From Karalla daura (lineage: Eukaryota > Chordata > Actinopteri > Chaetodontiformes > Leiognathidae): a DNA stretch of 64,000 bases. A program made the translations under genes and the position numbers. Each line of letters starts with the position of its first letter. The stretch's first letter is position 1. The DNA lies in contig CM055205.1 in assembly GCA_029224185.1 (NCBI GenBank), forward strand, positions 10,286,541 through 10,350,540. The letters are read 5' to 3'. This document shows positions 23,732-35,757 of the stretch, in pieces. The notes beneath the pieces were generated by a model, which saw only the letters and a program-made list of their open reading frames with translations, was not told the origin of the DNA and searched no databases.

Positions 23732-26700
23732 ATGCCTCTGGTGACGAGGAACATCGAGCCGCGGCATCTGTGTCGCCAGACCATCCCCACCAACATCCGC
23801 AGCGAGCTGGAATGTGTCACCAATATCAGCCTGGCCAACATCATCCGCCAGCTCGGCAGCCTCAGTGAGTGTTGGCGTGCTCACGTGTGGCGGCGGCCCG
23901 TCTATAAAACGCAGTGTGAAGGCTTACTAAGACGCGGCAAATGTCGGTGAAATGTGCACGTGTTCGCGCTGCCTCACGTGTTCAACAGGCTGGTGAATGG
24001 GCGTTCATCGGCATGTGTGAGAGTCTCTGCAGACGAATTCCATCATGACCCGTCAGTGAATAAATGGATGAGCAGGGGTTTAAAGTTGAATGAGAACAAA
24101 ACCCAAATCCTACCAGGCAATCGTGAAAAGAAAAGACAAATGTTATGTGTTAACCTAGATTCAGATCTAAGCTTCATGTCTTTTGACGATAGTAACAGCT
24201 AAAATGCAGCCTCTCCTTTTTTTTACTGCTCCTCCAAACGTCAGCTTTCAAAGATGGCAGCTCAGTCCCCTGTCTTCGTCTAGCTCTCTCCTTGGGAATA
24301 CAAAAGTCTGCACTTCGTTAGCTTCATCTAACCATCTTATTCCCTCCAGTGCATTTATTATAACTGAATCGTTATTGTGTCCATAGGCAAATTTGCTGAG
24401 GATGTGTTTGGAGAGCTGTTTATCCAGGCTGGGGAATTTGCAAACAGAGTGAATTTACTGGGAGAGAGAGTGGACCGTCTGCAGGTTAAAGTCACCCAGC
24501 TGGACCCTAAAGAGGAGGAGGGTAAGTACATGATGATGATCTCTATTTTGACTCTCCTTAACACTGGAAAGTAAAATTTCCTCTCCTCATCAGTCAATCT
24601 CCTTCGCTCGAACACGATAAATATTTCACCAGCGCCTGCTTCTCTCTCTCAGTGTCCCTGCAGGCCATCACCACCCGTAAGGCCTTCCGCAGCAGCGTGA
24701 CCCAGGACCAGCAGATGTTCACCAGGCCGTCTCTGCCCATGCCGGTCCAGGAGACCTACGTGACCTGCAGTCCGCCCCCGCCGCTCAACCAGCTCAGCCA
24801 GTACCGGTGGGTTCTCTCAGAGCGAGGTGGCCCGGCTTGCGTGTCGCGTTGATGCAGTGAGGCGCAGCTAGCAGGGGAATGAAAAGGCACATGTGCAGCC
24901 ACATGTGGACACATGGAAACGCACATATGTGCTACACTCCAGACATCTCCATGATGCATTATTGAAACGCAACCCTCTGAAGCATATTCTACAGAGGTCA
25001 CCAAGGGGCGGGCCGCCTTTATCTTACCGAGCATTACTTCTCTTTTTACCGTGGTAGATGACTCAACACTTTCAGCTGACATTCAAGCCATTCTTTCATC
25101 ACTTTGGGGCAATTTAGAGTCTCCAACTGACCTCAACATGAATGAGTGTATGGACTGTGTGGGAAGTGTATCTAAAGATGGAGATCCATGCAGACACAGG
25201 CAGAACATGCAAACCCACACACGCAGAGGCTTTAGTCGGACTAGTAGCTCAGGCCGCCCATGCAAAATGCTGCTGTTACATTGATGCACTTCTCTTTTCT
25301 ATTATGAACAAGGGTGTCAACATTTGAAAGGTTGTTTCGTAATCGAGTCCTGCCTTTGTTCTGCAGGCGCAGTTCACGTTAAATGCACTTCACGGCTAAA
25401 CGGGCAAGATCATGTTTAGTCAATTAGGGCTGTGTTATACCAAAGCTTTGTTGAGGCAATCCTATGCAGATGGAAACAACCCAGTTGACACATTGTGATA
25501 ATTAGAATATTACTCATGCTCCAGGCATGACATGTCACAGGAAGTATTAATCAGAAACCAGGACACAGTGACAGTGGCGGCACAAGACTCAACCCGTCCA
25601 GTGGCATTACAATGAGCCTCTCTGTGAGCGGTTTGAGTTTGATAGTGGCTTTATTGGGATCAGAGTAGGATCTGGTACATATGTTCACTTATTTTCTACT
25701 TTACCAGAATGCCTGCACTTGACACAGAGGGCCATAAAGACAAAGGTCTGTCTTTGGGAAAAAAAGGGGAAGTTTCAAGGCTTGTTGACGCATCATAAAG
25801 CAGACCGCTATCAGGGCCTTGGCACACAATGGACAGTCTGTTTCGTCTCTTAGCATTTGTTGTGATGGCACCAGATAAATGAGCCCTGTTGACTTGAAAG
25901 TAGATGAGAAGTGGACATTTCACAGGAAGCCAGAGCACCTGGAGAAAACCCACACAAACATGTGGAGAAAACTTAGCCATCTTACCAGGAGCACTAGCAG
26001 CACTATCCACCATTTCCCCTCAGTATATCTGGTGAGGCTTGTTGCAACAACATTCACACCTCCACATTATATTTTACCCTCAGAGTTCCTGAGAGCCGGG
26101 CCAGTAGTGACTGTGTAGGCCTGGTGACTAACAGACAGATGGACAACATCATCTCTTTGTCGGAGATCCCGAAGTGTAACTCCCACACAAACCTAATCAT
26201 AATATTTGCTCTCTGCAGCGATGATGGGAAGGAGGCTTTGAAGTTTTACACGGACCCCTCCTACTTCTTTGACCTGTGGAAGGAGAAGATGCTGCAGGAC
26301 ACCAAGGACATCATGAAGGAGAAGCGCAAGCACAGAGTGAGACACGTGCACCTGCTCCAACACATTCACATGACGGCAGACAGATGCACTCAGATCCAGC
26401 TCGTTTTAACTCCTCCTTTCCTGTTCTCTTTCTGAGTAGAAGGAGAAGAAAGACCATCTGAACCCACGGACACTCAACCCTAGAAAGATCAAGACCCGGA
26501 AGGAGGAATGGGAACGCCGCAAAATGGGGGAGGAGTTTGTTGTGCCAAAGAACGACTTAGACATCATGTAAGTTGAGAGATCGATTGAATCGTGATCGCC
26601 CAAGCAAGACCATATATATCCTAACTTGTCATGAGCTAACCCAGTAGACGTATGAAGAATGACTCCCCACATTCTTAAGTTACTTGTGCTTTGGCTTATC

Positions 26701-28646
26701 CGCCGATCTGCACGCAGCGATACTGCTGGTATGTCCTGTCTGAAGTGTCCTCGGGGGGCTGGGTGTAGCGCCGGCTGTGGGTGGAAAAGTGCCGTAAACA
26801 ACTGAGCGAGTCACACAAAGTTTTGGGCTGGATGTCACGTTTTCCCATATGCCAGACAGTAAAAAGTCACAGTTGATGTTGCAACTGGAAACGGAAACTT
26901 TAACTCGTTAAAAAATAGAATCTGTGATGTGTAAACGAGGCTAATTAGAGTCACACTGGAAGACTCTGTGAACACTGCTGAGGCAACACAAAATATATAT
27001 TGTGTCTCAGAAGCATGTCATAGTGTTTATTACAGGCATAAATAAGCTCGACACATGTGATAAAACTGCAATTATGGCACAAAAAAACTGATAGAAGTGT
27101 TAATGTAGGATTATTGCGCTTTGTTTAATAAGCTGCACCACCCCATAAATCTTCTCGGGGTGATTTCTCATACGTCTCAGAACATGACTCTGACTGTGTG
27201 GTAGCTCTGAGAGAAGTCCGATGACGTACTGTATGTTGTTGCTGCTGTGCTCAGGAACTCCTCCGAGGGTCTGAACGGCAGCATCGGCTCTGGAGAAGGC
27301 TTCCACTCAGAGGGCCTGGAGCAGAGCACCGGCTCCTACGCGTACGACCCCGGCTCCCCGCTCCCTCCTCCGGGCGATGACTTCCTCCCTCCTCCACCTC
27401 CAGACATGGCGTAAGCGGCGACTCGCATGTGATCGCACACACACGTGGCCGCTGCCCCGGTGACACACACGCTGGGGCAGCTGCACCACAGCCTCAAGAT
27501 TACAGGGTTCCTCAGCACTGAAATAGATGATCAGCCTCCAGCTGGCTCTCAGCCTGTGGCTCTGTGATGAGCTGGAGCCGGTCCCCGCTGAGAGGAGCTC
27601 AGCACGATGGGGTTGCTTTAATGTGTCTCTGCCTTCCCTCCTCTCACAGATATAACGATGGACAGTACGGAGCACCCACCCAGAAGCGCTCCAGCATGCT
27701 CAGTCCAAACCACCCGCCGCCTGCTCCACCCATGACTTCTCCCACATCCCCCTCTCGCCCCAACCTCGCCCCTCCCCCCCGCCCCTCCTCCCCCTCCTCC
27801 ATCCTCTGGCTTCGGGGTTCCCCCTCCTCCCCCGGGTTTCGACTCCCCGCCCTCTCCACCTCCGCTCTCCTCCTCTCCCACCGCCTATCCCTCTCCGCCC
27901 GCTCCGCCTCCTCCACCCTCCATGCCCGGCACCGGCGCTCCTCCGCCTCCTCCTCCGCCCATGCCTGCAGGCGATGGTGCACCTCCTCCTCCTCCTCCGC
28001 CGCCTCCACCCGGGCCTCCGCCCCCGTCCTTTAACAACGCTGCTCCCAAGACTTCCTCGGGTGGTGGAGGAGCGCCCCCTGCTCCCAAACCTCAGCCGGA
28101 GCCTGTAGGTGACGCTCGCAGTGACCTGCTGCAGGCCATCCGACAAGGTAACAGGAAACTGTGGCACTTACTAGTAACACCTGCTTTTGACTTGACAGCA
28201 GATACTCCGAACAACAATCTAGACTGCTCATTTCTGAAGTGTTTGTGAAATTATATTCAGACTTCTAGACAGCTGTGTTTGATGTTTTGGTATATACAGT
28301 ACGTCTAAGGATAACATACTCTTATGGGGAAGTTTGAGAGTGGTGCAATGCCATGCTGCCATATTATGACCACTACTACTGCTTCGCCAGCTGCATAGAA
28401 CCTTCCATGGTTACCATGGTAATGGCAGCAGAGTCAGAGGGGGGTGAGGGTTGAGTCTACTAGCTGTATGGAAACTCTCATCATGGTAGCATAGTGAGAG
28501 GACGGATCCATACCAGATGAAAGAATGTGACTAACTCACTGTATGCACACTCACTCACTCACTCACTCAGTCACTCACTCACTCACTCAGTCACTCAGTC
28601 ACTCAGTCACTCACTCACTCACTCACTCACTCACTCACTCACTCAC

Positions 28647-28678
<32 letters not shown>

Positions 28679-29185
28679 TCACTCACTCACTCTCTCACAC
28701 ACACACACACACACTCACTCACTCTCACTCACTCACTCACACACTCACACACTCACACACTCACTCACTCACTCACTCACTCACTTACTCTCTCACACAC
28801 ACACACACCCTCACTCACTCACTCACTCACTCTCACACACGCTCACACACACACACACACTCACACACTCCCACACTCACACACTCACTCACTCACTCAT
28901 ACACTCACACACTCGCTCACACACTCACTCACTCACTCACTCACTCACTCACTCACTCACTCACTCACACTCATTCACTCACTCACTCACTCACTCACTG
29001 CTGCTGTCCTCTTTCCCTCTCGTTCAGGGTTCAACCTGCGTAAGGTGGAGGCCCAGCGCGAGCAGGAGAAGAGGGATCACTTTGGCAACGACGTGGCCGC
29101 CATCCTGTCCCGCCGTATCGCCGTGGAGTGCAGCGACAGCGAGGACGACTCCTCGGAGTTTGACGACGACGACTGGTCCGATTGA
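23732..29185 (+). CDS. wasf2: WASF2 (WAVE2), actin nucleation-promoting factor; one frame break
   Basis: Eight coding exons: 23732-23864, 24387-24521, 24653-24806, 26219-26336, 26440-26567, 27255-27410, 27650-28147, 29028-29185. All junction phases agree and the total is about 493 codons plus one base; human has 498 residues. The N-terminal WAVE homology domain ([11 protein letters not shown] through [16 protein letters not shown]) binds ABI and the WAVE complex; a basic segment follows ([19 protein letters not shown]). Exon 7 is the proline-rich region and starts the WH2 motif (DLLQAIRQG), which ends in exon 8 (FNLRKVEAQ) before the central helix and the acidic tail [14 protein letters not shown]2 links Rac to Arp2/3 in lamellipodia. 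Exon 7 changes frame once near 27774-27780, a run of seven C; read literally it stops at 28032-28034 and loses the WH2-central-acidic end. Sequencing error or an indel allele is likelier than a true pseudogene, because both sides remain conserved. Confidence 0.92.
25100..25262 (-). repeat. Dispersed fish repeat fragment (SINE-like)
   Basis: Blocks GGGGCAATTTAGAGTCTCC, TATGGACTGTGTGG and CAGAACATGCAAACCCACAC match the other copies. It lies in WASF2 intron 3, with another fragment (GCACCTGGAGAAAACCCACA) at about 25935-25955. Confidence 0.6.
28544..29000 (+). repeat. Long (CACT)n/(CA)n microsatellite in the last WASF2 intron
   Basis: About 450 bases of CACT units mixed with CA runs fill over half of the intron between 28147 and 29028 and end about 25 bases before the acceptor. 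It creates a long false open frame rich in Thr, His, Ser and Leu. Confidence 0.95.
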
Positions 29186-30550
29186 TCGCTGCCCTCACCT
29201 CGGCCTCACGACCATCTCCGTATCTCTCCTCAGCTGTAAACGACATCCGTGTATTTCCATTCCTAGTGCAATCTCTGTATGACCAGCCAATCGGGGGCCA
29301 CACGTGCCCTATTATGTATCACATTCCTCGACCCATTTATTCCCATGTACGCCAAAAGGATTCAGATCAGGGGTGATAGTCCAAAGACGACTTAACGGCT
29401 CGATGATTCCACCGGGCACGGTTGCATTCGCGTTCAGGCTGTGGGGCAGCTTCTGGAGATGATCGTTGCCATTCTAGACCACGCTCGAAAAAAAACAAAA
29501 CAACATTTAGCTACCTTAGGTACAAATGCAGGAGATTGCAGGCAGGAGAAGCGCTCTGACCTACAAAGAGTGTGGCAAACAGGTGTGTGTGTGTGTGTAT
29601 GTATGCGTGCGTATGTGTGTGCCCGGTGGAATCACTCAGTTGTGCCTGGTTGTGTCTTGTTCTCGTTGGACGACGTGGTGCTGTTGTTGGTGTGAGAGTG
29701 TCTGGGCGTCCGTCACAATCAGATGCTCTTTGCTGCCGGCCAAATGTCTGATGTTATCTGCTTTAGTTTGTTACAGCAAAGGGTAATCCAGAGTGGAGTG
29801 TCCACACACACACACACACACACATGCACATGAGCGACCGGCCTCTTCCTGACAGTATTTGTACATACTCAGCAGAAGGACACGCCAAGACATTCTCATG
29901 CATTTATAGATTTTATGATATAGATGTAAGATTTCTAATACATATTGAATCATATCTACTAAAGGTAACTAATGTTTCTCTTTGTCCCTTCAAAGCACAA
30001 TTTTTTTATATTACCTTTCCTTTTCTCACTTTTGTGATTGTCGAGGGAACAACTGACTTGTGGATGAGACGTAGTTGTAACTTATAAACAAACTCATGAA
30101 TGAACTATTCGTTACAGTCAACATGCAACTTTTAGCACAATTATTCTGATTCTTTTTGTACGGTGTGTTTGGATCTGCTGTGTTTTTCTGTCCTTTATTT
30201 TCCTGGGGATGAACTTGGCTCTGATGTTCTAATCACTGGGTAGAATCATGTAGCCCTTTGCCTTGTCCTATTGCCTGTTAAGTGCCTTTTATTGTACCAC
30301 ATTTAGGCACTGATGTGGGTTTCTTTAGCTTGTTCACCAAAGTCAGTGATCAGTGTCTTCCCAAAATATTAACAGCTGTCATTGGTGAGTCAAGCGGAGA
30401 ACCTGTCGGTGTTTCAGTGTATTTCAAGTGCCTTTTATTTTTGGTGGCAAAGCACAATCACACCTCTTGCGTATCCAAAGACCTTCTTCTCCTGCCTCGG
30501 TTCTCCAACTGATTCTAGTTATTTCAATAAAGAGAGTGATCTACAGTCAT
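29186..30550 (+). other. WASF2 3' UTR
   Basis: The stretch from the TGA stop to AATAAA at 30526-30531 has no coding signal and fits a long WASF2 3' UTR. It contains a (TG)n run at about 29581-29625 and a (CA)n run at about 29804-29825. Confidence 0.6.
30526..30531 (+). terminator. Candidate WASF2 polyadenylation signal
   Basis: A canonical AATAAA about 1.34 kb downstream of the stop. A TG-rich segment (GTTGACGTGTTTATTCTGTC) follows within 30 bases. Confidence 0.55.
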
Positions 30551-31021
30551 TGTTGACGTGTTTATTCTGTCTGTGTGGTGCTGCGCTGAATAACAAGAGC
30601 CTAAAAATGTCAAGCCTTGGCAGAAGTCCGCTCATCCTTTATCCATGACTCATCCTCTTTATGTCAGCGCTGGAGACTTCTTCACAGCGCCCGGCGTGGA
30701 CCGTGTGGGGAATGTGAAAATGAGTCGACTGGACAAAAGTTCTGAAAACGCGTAGGAGGAGAGAGAAAACCTCTTGCATAATCGCCATGTCCTCGCACCA
30801 AGGCTGCTTCGCAGGTTTCCGAAGGATGCAGCGGGTGCTGTGATTGTGATAAACCCGCTGATTTCTCTTAGCCACCAAATAATTCAGACAGGGGCGAGAA
30901 GAGAGCAGCTGCGTGTCCCTAATTAGGTTAAAGAAATAGATAGGAGGAGACAAATGCACTAAAAGCCTGGGGAGCAGGGAAGAGAAGAGTGCTGACATCA
31001 CTGGGTAGAAAAGAGATTGTA

Positions 31022-31027
31022 TTTATT
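31022..31027 (-). terminator. Candidate GPR3 polyadenylation signal
   Basis: TTTATT on + is AATAAA on the minus strand, about 680 bases beyond the GPR3 stop. This implies a 3' UTR that includes the (TG)n runs at about 31507-31538 and 31599-31625. Confidence 0.45.
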
Positions 31028-31503
31028 ATTCATCAGTATAAAACATTCATTTCAAAAAGGTTGTGCAACACAAACGTACGGTCAGTACCTTTTCAAAGTG
31101 CCTTTAAGAGCGTGTGCAAAATAGAATCTCAGGGACCAAGAACACTGTGTTGGATATTTCAAGTAAATAAATGGGCTTTGGATCACACATGTCATGACAC
31201 CGTGACAGGCTTACATTTACATCCCAACACCTCAACTCCTTCCATCACATCTTAAAGTGCCGACAGTCATTGAATCCACTTTTTTTTTTTTATGAGCCGG
31301 GGGTTCATCATGGTCAGTCCCCGTGATTGTGTCAGCGTGCGGATCCAGCGGATCCACACTTCACTGAGGATGAGGCACAAAGTACATACAGTACAAGACT
31401 TTTTGTCTTCAGCTCCCGAGATTTGGCTGTCGGCCAGAACAGTTCAGGACATTCTGATTCGCTGAAGGACTTCTCATCTCTCGTAGAAATGCTGCTTGGA
31501 GTG

Positions 31504-31539
<36 letters not shown>

Positions 31540-31701
31540 AGTGTGTGCGAGAGAGAGAGACTTCATGTTCTGAATTTGGATGACTGTCAACGTAGCTATG
31601 TGTGTGCGTGTGTGTGTGTGTGTGTATCTTGGCACACAAACGGTGATGTGTCTGGCATAGATCGTGTGTGGTTGCTTGCAGTCCGGGCCGAGTTTGGCAG
31701 T

Positions 31702-32694
31702 TTACACATCAACAGGATAGTGTATGTGTGTGTTCTGTGTGGATCTGTGTGGGCAGCAGGCCTGGAGCAGCACTTTGCGGATGTCTTTATTCCTCAGGCT
31801 GTAGAGGATGGGGTTGAGCAGTGAGCTGCCCGCTGCTGGCACCAAGGTAGCATAGGTGTAGAGAGGAGGGCTGGAGGCGTCTCCCAGCAGCCCCCAGAGG
31901 GAGAAGGGCATCCAGCAGCCCACGAACACGCTGAGCACCAGGATCAGCCGCGAGAAGCCCCTCCCGCTGCTGTGCTTGCTTGCATATGACTGGTTGGCGG
32001 GGAGGAAGTGCCTCTGGGTGGCGATGGCGTGGGCGTGCCGCCTCGCCACGCGGCAGATCCCGGCGTACAGCTGCAGGGTTACCATGACGACCACCAGGAA
32101 GCCGCCACACAGCAGCGACAGGTATGTCCGGGTCAGAGGTCGCGCTACGGAACAGGTGCTGGGCTCTCCCAGGCAGTGCCACCCCATGGCGGGGCCCGCC
32201 CCAATGACGCACGCGCCCAGCCAGACCAGCAGCAGCAGCAGGGCCGCTCTGCGACGGGACTGGGTGGAGCCGTAGGTGAGGGCGTGGCTTAGGGACAGGT
32301 AACGGTCCAGAGCGACGCCCATTAGGCTGCAGAGTGACGCGGTCAGTGAGGTCACCAGCAGTCCGGAGGTCAGCAGCTCTGACCAGTCACTGGGCTCCAC
32401 GCAGAACAGGAAGAGGAAGTGCAGGACCAGGGCGACGCCAGCCAGGAGGTCAGCCAATCCCAGGCTGGCCAGCAGCAGGAACACGGGGGCGCGCAGGGAC
32501 GGCGTGGCCAAGATGGTGGTGACCACGATGGCGTTTTCAGTGGCGATGAGGGTTCCCGAAACACACAGGGCGACGCCCCACACCGTAAGGGGCGGGACTT
32601 CGTATGGCGGGGGGCTCTCCAACTGGTCCAGGGTGAAGAAGGGCTCGTCACCCGAGGACTCGTCCCAGCCCAGGTCGGAGGCGTTGAGGATCAT
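31702..32694 (-). CDS. gpr3: GPR3, constitutively active Gs-coupled receptor
   Basis: A single 330-codon exon, exactly the human GPR3 length. Seven hydrophobic segments are present. Landmarks are an N-glycosylation site at N4, TM1 TENAIVV (~53), TM2 SLGLADLL with Asp82, the DRY motif at 130-132, a WHC extracellular loop segment, TM6 CWMPF (260-264) and TM7 NPILYSL (294-300), then a Cys pair at 313-314 suited to palmitoylation. GPR3, GPR6 and GPR12 form a family that signals through Gs without an added ligand, raising cAMP; in mammals GPR3 keeps oocytes in meiotic arrest and acts in neurons. On the minus strand CCCTCTTAG at 32723-32730 is an acceptor just upstream of the ATG, so a noncoding leader exon is expected. 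It faces WASF2 tail to tail, as in human. Confidence 0.95.
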   Translation of the reverse strand: MILNASDLGWDESSGDEPFFTLDQLESPPPYEVPPLTVWGVALCVSGTLIATENAIVVTTILATPSLRAPVFLLLASLGLADLLAGVALVLHFLFLFCVEPSDWSELLTSGLLVTSLTASLCSLMGVALDRYLSLSHALTYGSTQSRRRAALLLLLVWLGACVIGAGPAMGWHCLGEPSTCSVARPLTRTYLSLLCGGFLVVVMVTLQLYAGICRVARRHAHAIATQRHFLPANQSYASKHSSGRGFSRLILVLSVFVGCWMPFSLWGLLGDASSPPLYTYATLVPAAGSSLLNPILYSLRNKDIRKVLLQACCPHRSTQNTHIHYPVDV

Positions 32695-32722
32695 GGTCGA
32701 TCAGTGGTCACACAAACGCAAC

Positions 32723-34071
32723 CTAAGAGGGAGAGAGAAGGAGATACTTGTTGACATCGGTTCTAATGGCTCATCACCATCCCCATCTGTCCATTAACCA
32801 AGCGGGTTAATGTTAGTGTGGAGCTTTCTGAGGCCGGATGTGGGAGAGGAGAGCTTAAGATGCAACACTGTTGTAATCTGAAGCAGTTGAGATTCATATG
32901 GGTTTGTTCTAATTGCAAATGCACGTGTGTGATTGGTATGCTACATTGTCCTATTGTGTTCTGAATGATCACAATGGACTAAAAAAAGCTGTTAAGATGT
33001 ATTTACTTAGTATTATGGTATTTAGAGTAGGCCATTATGCAGCATATTATAGCCCTAGGCCAACTTATCCCTAGATGAGCTTTAATGATAAAAATGTAAA
33101 ACCATATTTACATTCCTTCGCAGTGCAATGAAAAATATGCAAAGCATCCACAAGGGATATTAACTGCAGATTATGATCTGATAAACGCAGCCATTTTTAA
33201 ATCGTCTGAATTTTTTTCTCCCCCCATGGAGCAAAGAAATGTTAATATTTCTTTGACCAAAAATGACTAAAAATACATTGTGATCCTGAAACATCCTCGA
33301 CATCAGCGTCTGTTCTCTTGCTAGAAGTCAAATCCTGGTCAGTCAACATGTCGGCTGAGTGTAAAGCCATAGGAGGTTATGAAAACATGAATACATCAAT
33401 AGTTAAATCAGACCGAGGAAACCATTCATCTGCAGATGCTATTTTTGCACATCACACTAAATCTGGGCTTTTACTGGCTCCCCCCTACTGCTTGTCTCTC
33501 TGTGATCTCATCCTGCACACGCTCTAACACGTTTCAGGAGCATCCAAACATCTTAAATGTAATTTATTGTGTGACCTCCTGATTGTGTAAACTCCCTGCC
33601 AGATGAAGGCAGTGAGCTGCATCCTGGGGTCTCTCCCTCTCACTCAGGTCCAGACATGGTGTTTCAGCTGCCCGGACACAGTGTCCAGTGCCTCCTCACG
33701 CTGGCAGAAAGAAGACATTTCGTGCTTGTATAGCTATTGCAGGAATTCACCTTACAAGGTGGGGGATCCTCTGCTCCTGCCTGTGTTATCAGCTTGCTGT
33801 TAAATATATTTTCTGCTCAAAGCAAATACCACATCGCAGCTGCGCTACCCTGATGTTATTTTAACATTGTGTGTCATCCTCCCTCTTGTCAAGGAGGTAT
33901 ATCCCACCGCTTGGTGCGGACCCCCTGTTGTATAACAGCTGTGCAGGTTCACTGCACCGCAGAGGATGTCCCCCGACACACGCACGCGCATGCACGCGCT
34001 TATGAGCATGCACGCCTCGCACAGACACTCAAACAAAATTAATATCAAATATAATTGTGTATCGATCATAC
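32723..34071 (-). other. Presumed GPR3 5' UTR intron
   Basis: On the minus strand a donor CAG|GTATGA begins at 34071 and the acceptor TTAG ends at 32723. The interval is AT-rich with no coding signal. It is bounded by splice signals only, so use is inferred. Confidence 0.4.
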
Positions 34072-34460
34072 CTGATTGTGAGGTGATTTCCTCTGTGCAG
34101 CGGATAAACAGGAGTCCCGCGCGCTCTTATAAGATCCAGGTGATGGAGATCTAAAGATGCTGCTGCTGCTGCTGGTGATGCTGGTGCTGGTATCCGCAGC
34201 TCGGTGTAAAAACGGACTGTGTGTTCGCGCTCTTCATCAAAGTTGCGCCCGCAGCATCTCCTGTCGTCCGTCTCCTCCTTCCTCTTCTTCACCTTCTTCC
34301 CAGCGCTTATGGGAGGCAGAATGGATGCTCCAGCGCGCGGGCTCGACCACAAGAGAAGCCGGCTGACGTCAGAGGCTGGAGGCTCGACCAATCGGGAGCC
34401 AGCTTTGCGGATGCGGGAAGAGATGGGGAGGGAAGAGGAGGGGAGGGGGGGGGGGTGAGG
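34072..34460 (-). promoter_or_regulatory. Candidate GPR3 promoter with TATA-like box, CRE and CCAAT
   Basis: Reading the minus strand from upstream to downstream: a CCAAT box on the opposite strand (34388-34392), a perfect palindromic CRE TGACGTCA (34364-34371), then CTTATAAG (34127-34134) about 30 bases above a possible start, and a short exon ending at 34072. The region is CpG-rich. A CREB-bound site here would suit a gene whose product raises cAMP. Promoter function is inferred from motifs. Confidence 0.45.
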
Positions 34461-35150
34461 GGTGTATATGGAGTAATTTCATTCAGAAAAATGCGGCATC
34501 TCTGTGGCCCCTCCCACTGCGGTTTACTCTCGCTCTCTCTCATTTCTGGTAAATAATGACCATCCGATTGATACCCCCCCCAACCCCTTACACACACACT
34601 TACACAATGCCCACCCCACAACACGAAGGTTGTGAATGGGAGCCGGGGCTGTTTGAATGGGAAGGTGTAGTGTAAAGATGGGGACTGGGGCCTGATGCTG
34701 CCGCTGCTGTCCGCGGTGCTGAAACACACCAGGATGACTCATGGGGAGGAGAAGAAGCCTGCACTCAACACCGGGGTCCAGCGTGCACCATCATCCATTC
34801 CTGTAACACAACCTGCATTAAACCCCTAGATGTGTTCTGCGTATTTTTTGCACTGGGAGTCGATTTGAGTTGTGAATTATTGCTGATCATAAGAAATGAG
34901 CATCTTGGATGAAAGGTGAAACATCTACGCGAATCTAGTCCAGTAGTTCCAATTTGCAAATAATCTCCACAGATAGCATTATTGATATAATGAACTGTCC
35001 TCAAGAGAAGCTGAACTGAAAAAACAAACAAAGAAAAAACTTTGTTGCATAACGTCATTCTCCGCCAAAGATGTACGGCAGGTCCAAAAATATCTTTGTC
35101 CTCATTAATATGGACATTTTGGATATAAAAAATTTTGGATGTGCTTTTTT

Positions 35151-35346
<196 letters not shown>

Positions 35347-35679
35347 ATACTATACAGATAATATGGCACTAATGATGAAACCAATGTTTGATAGCTTCTA
35401 TATTAATGGTAAGCATATAGGTTAAACATTATAGTCTTGTTTTTGGATCAGACATGTTTGCGTGTGCAAGTCAAGTAAACATGCAGGGAGCATGACGTGC
35501 GCAGGGCTTTTCCAGTCATCAAATATAAGCTTGTTAACAGAGCACAGATTTGTCTCCTGGCTGAAACTGTGTTATCACAGGAGCAGCAGGGGATTCGTGG
35601 CATCCCCGGTTTGATAGTGAGCGTGGGTGCTGCAGGACGGACTCCACACTTGTCTACGTGGCCGCGAATTTCAATGCCG

Positions 35680-35757
35680 AGGAGGAGGTGGGGATGGAGG
35701 AGGAGGAGGAGGAGGAGGAGGGGGAGGGGGAGGTGATGGCGGTGGTGATGGAGGGGG
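35680..35757 (+). repeat. G-rich (GGA)n block
   Basis: Dense GGAGGA repeats with GGGGGAGGGGGAGG and a GGTGATGGCGGTGGTGATGG tail. Several G-quadruplex registers are possible. It lies about 1.3 kb upstream of the GPR3 promoter candidate. Confidence 0.7.

Noticed and set aside
27618..28167. Minus-strand Gly/Arg-rich open frames of up to 155 codons
   Set aside because: Antisense of the WASF2 proline-rich exon; composition follows from CCN codons on the other strand.
28527..29282. A 251-codon forward open frame rich in Thr-His-Ser-Leu
   Set aside because: It is the (CACT)n/(CA)n microsatellite of the last WASF2 intron running out of frame into the final exon; the true frame gives the WH2-acidic end.
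31702..32694. GPR6 or GPR12 instead of GPR3
   Set aside because: The 330-residue length and the position between WASF2 and CD164L2 match GPR3; the three are close paralogues, so synteny decides.
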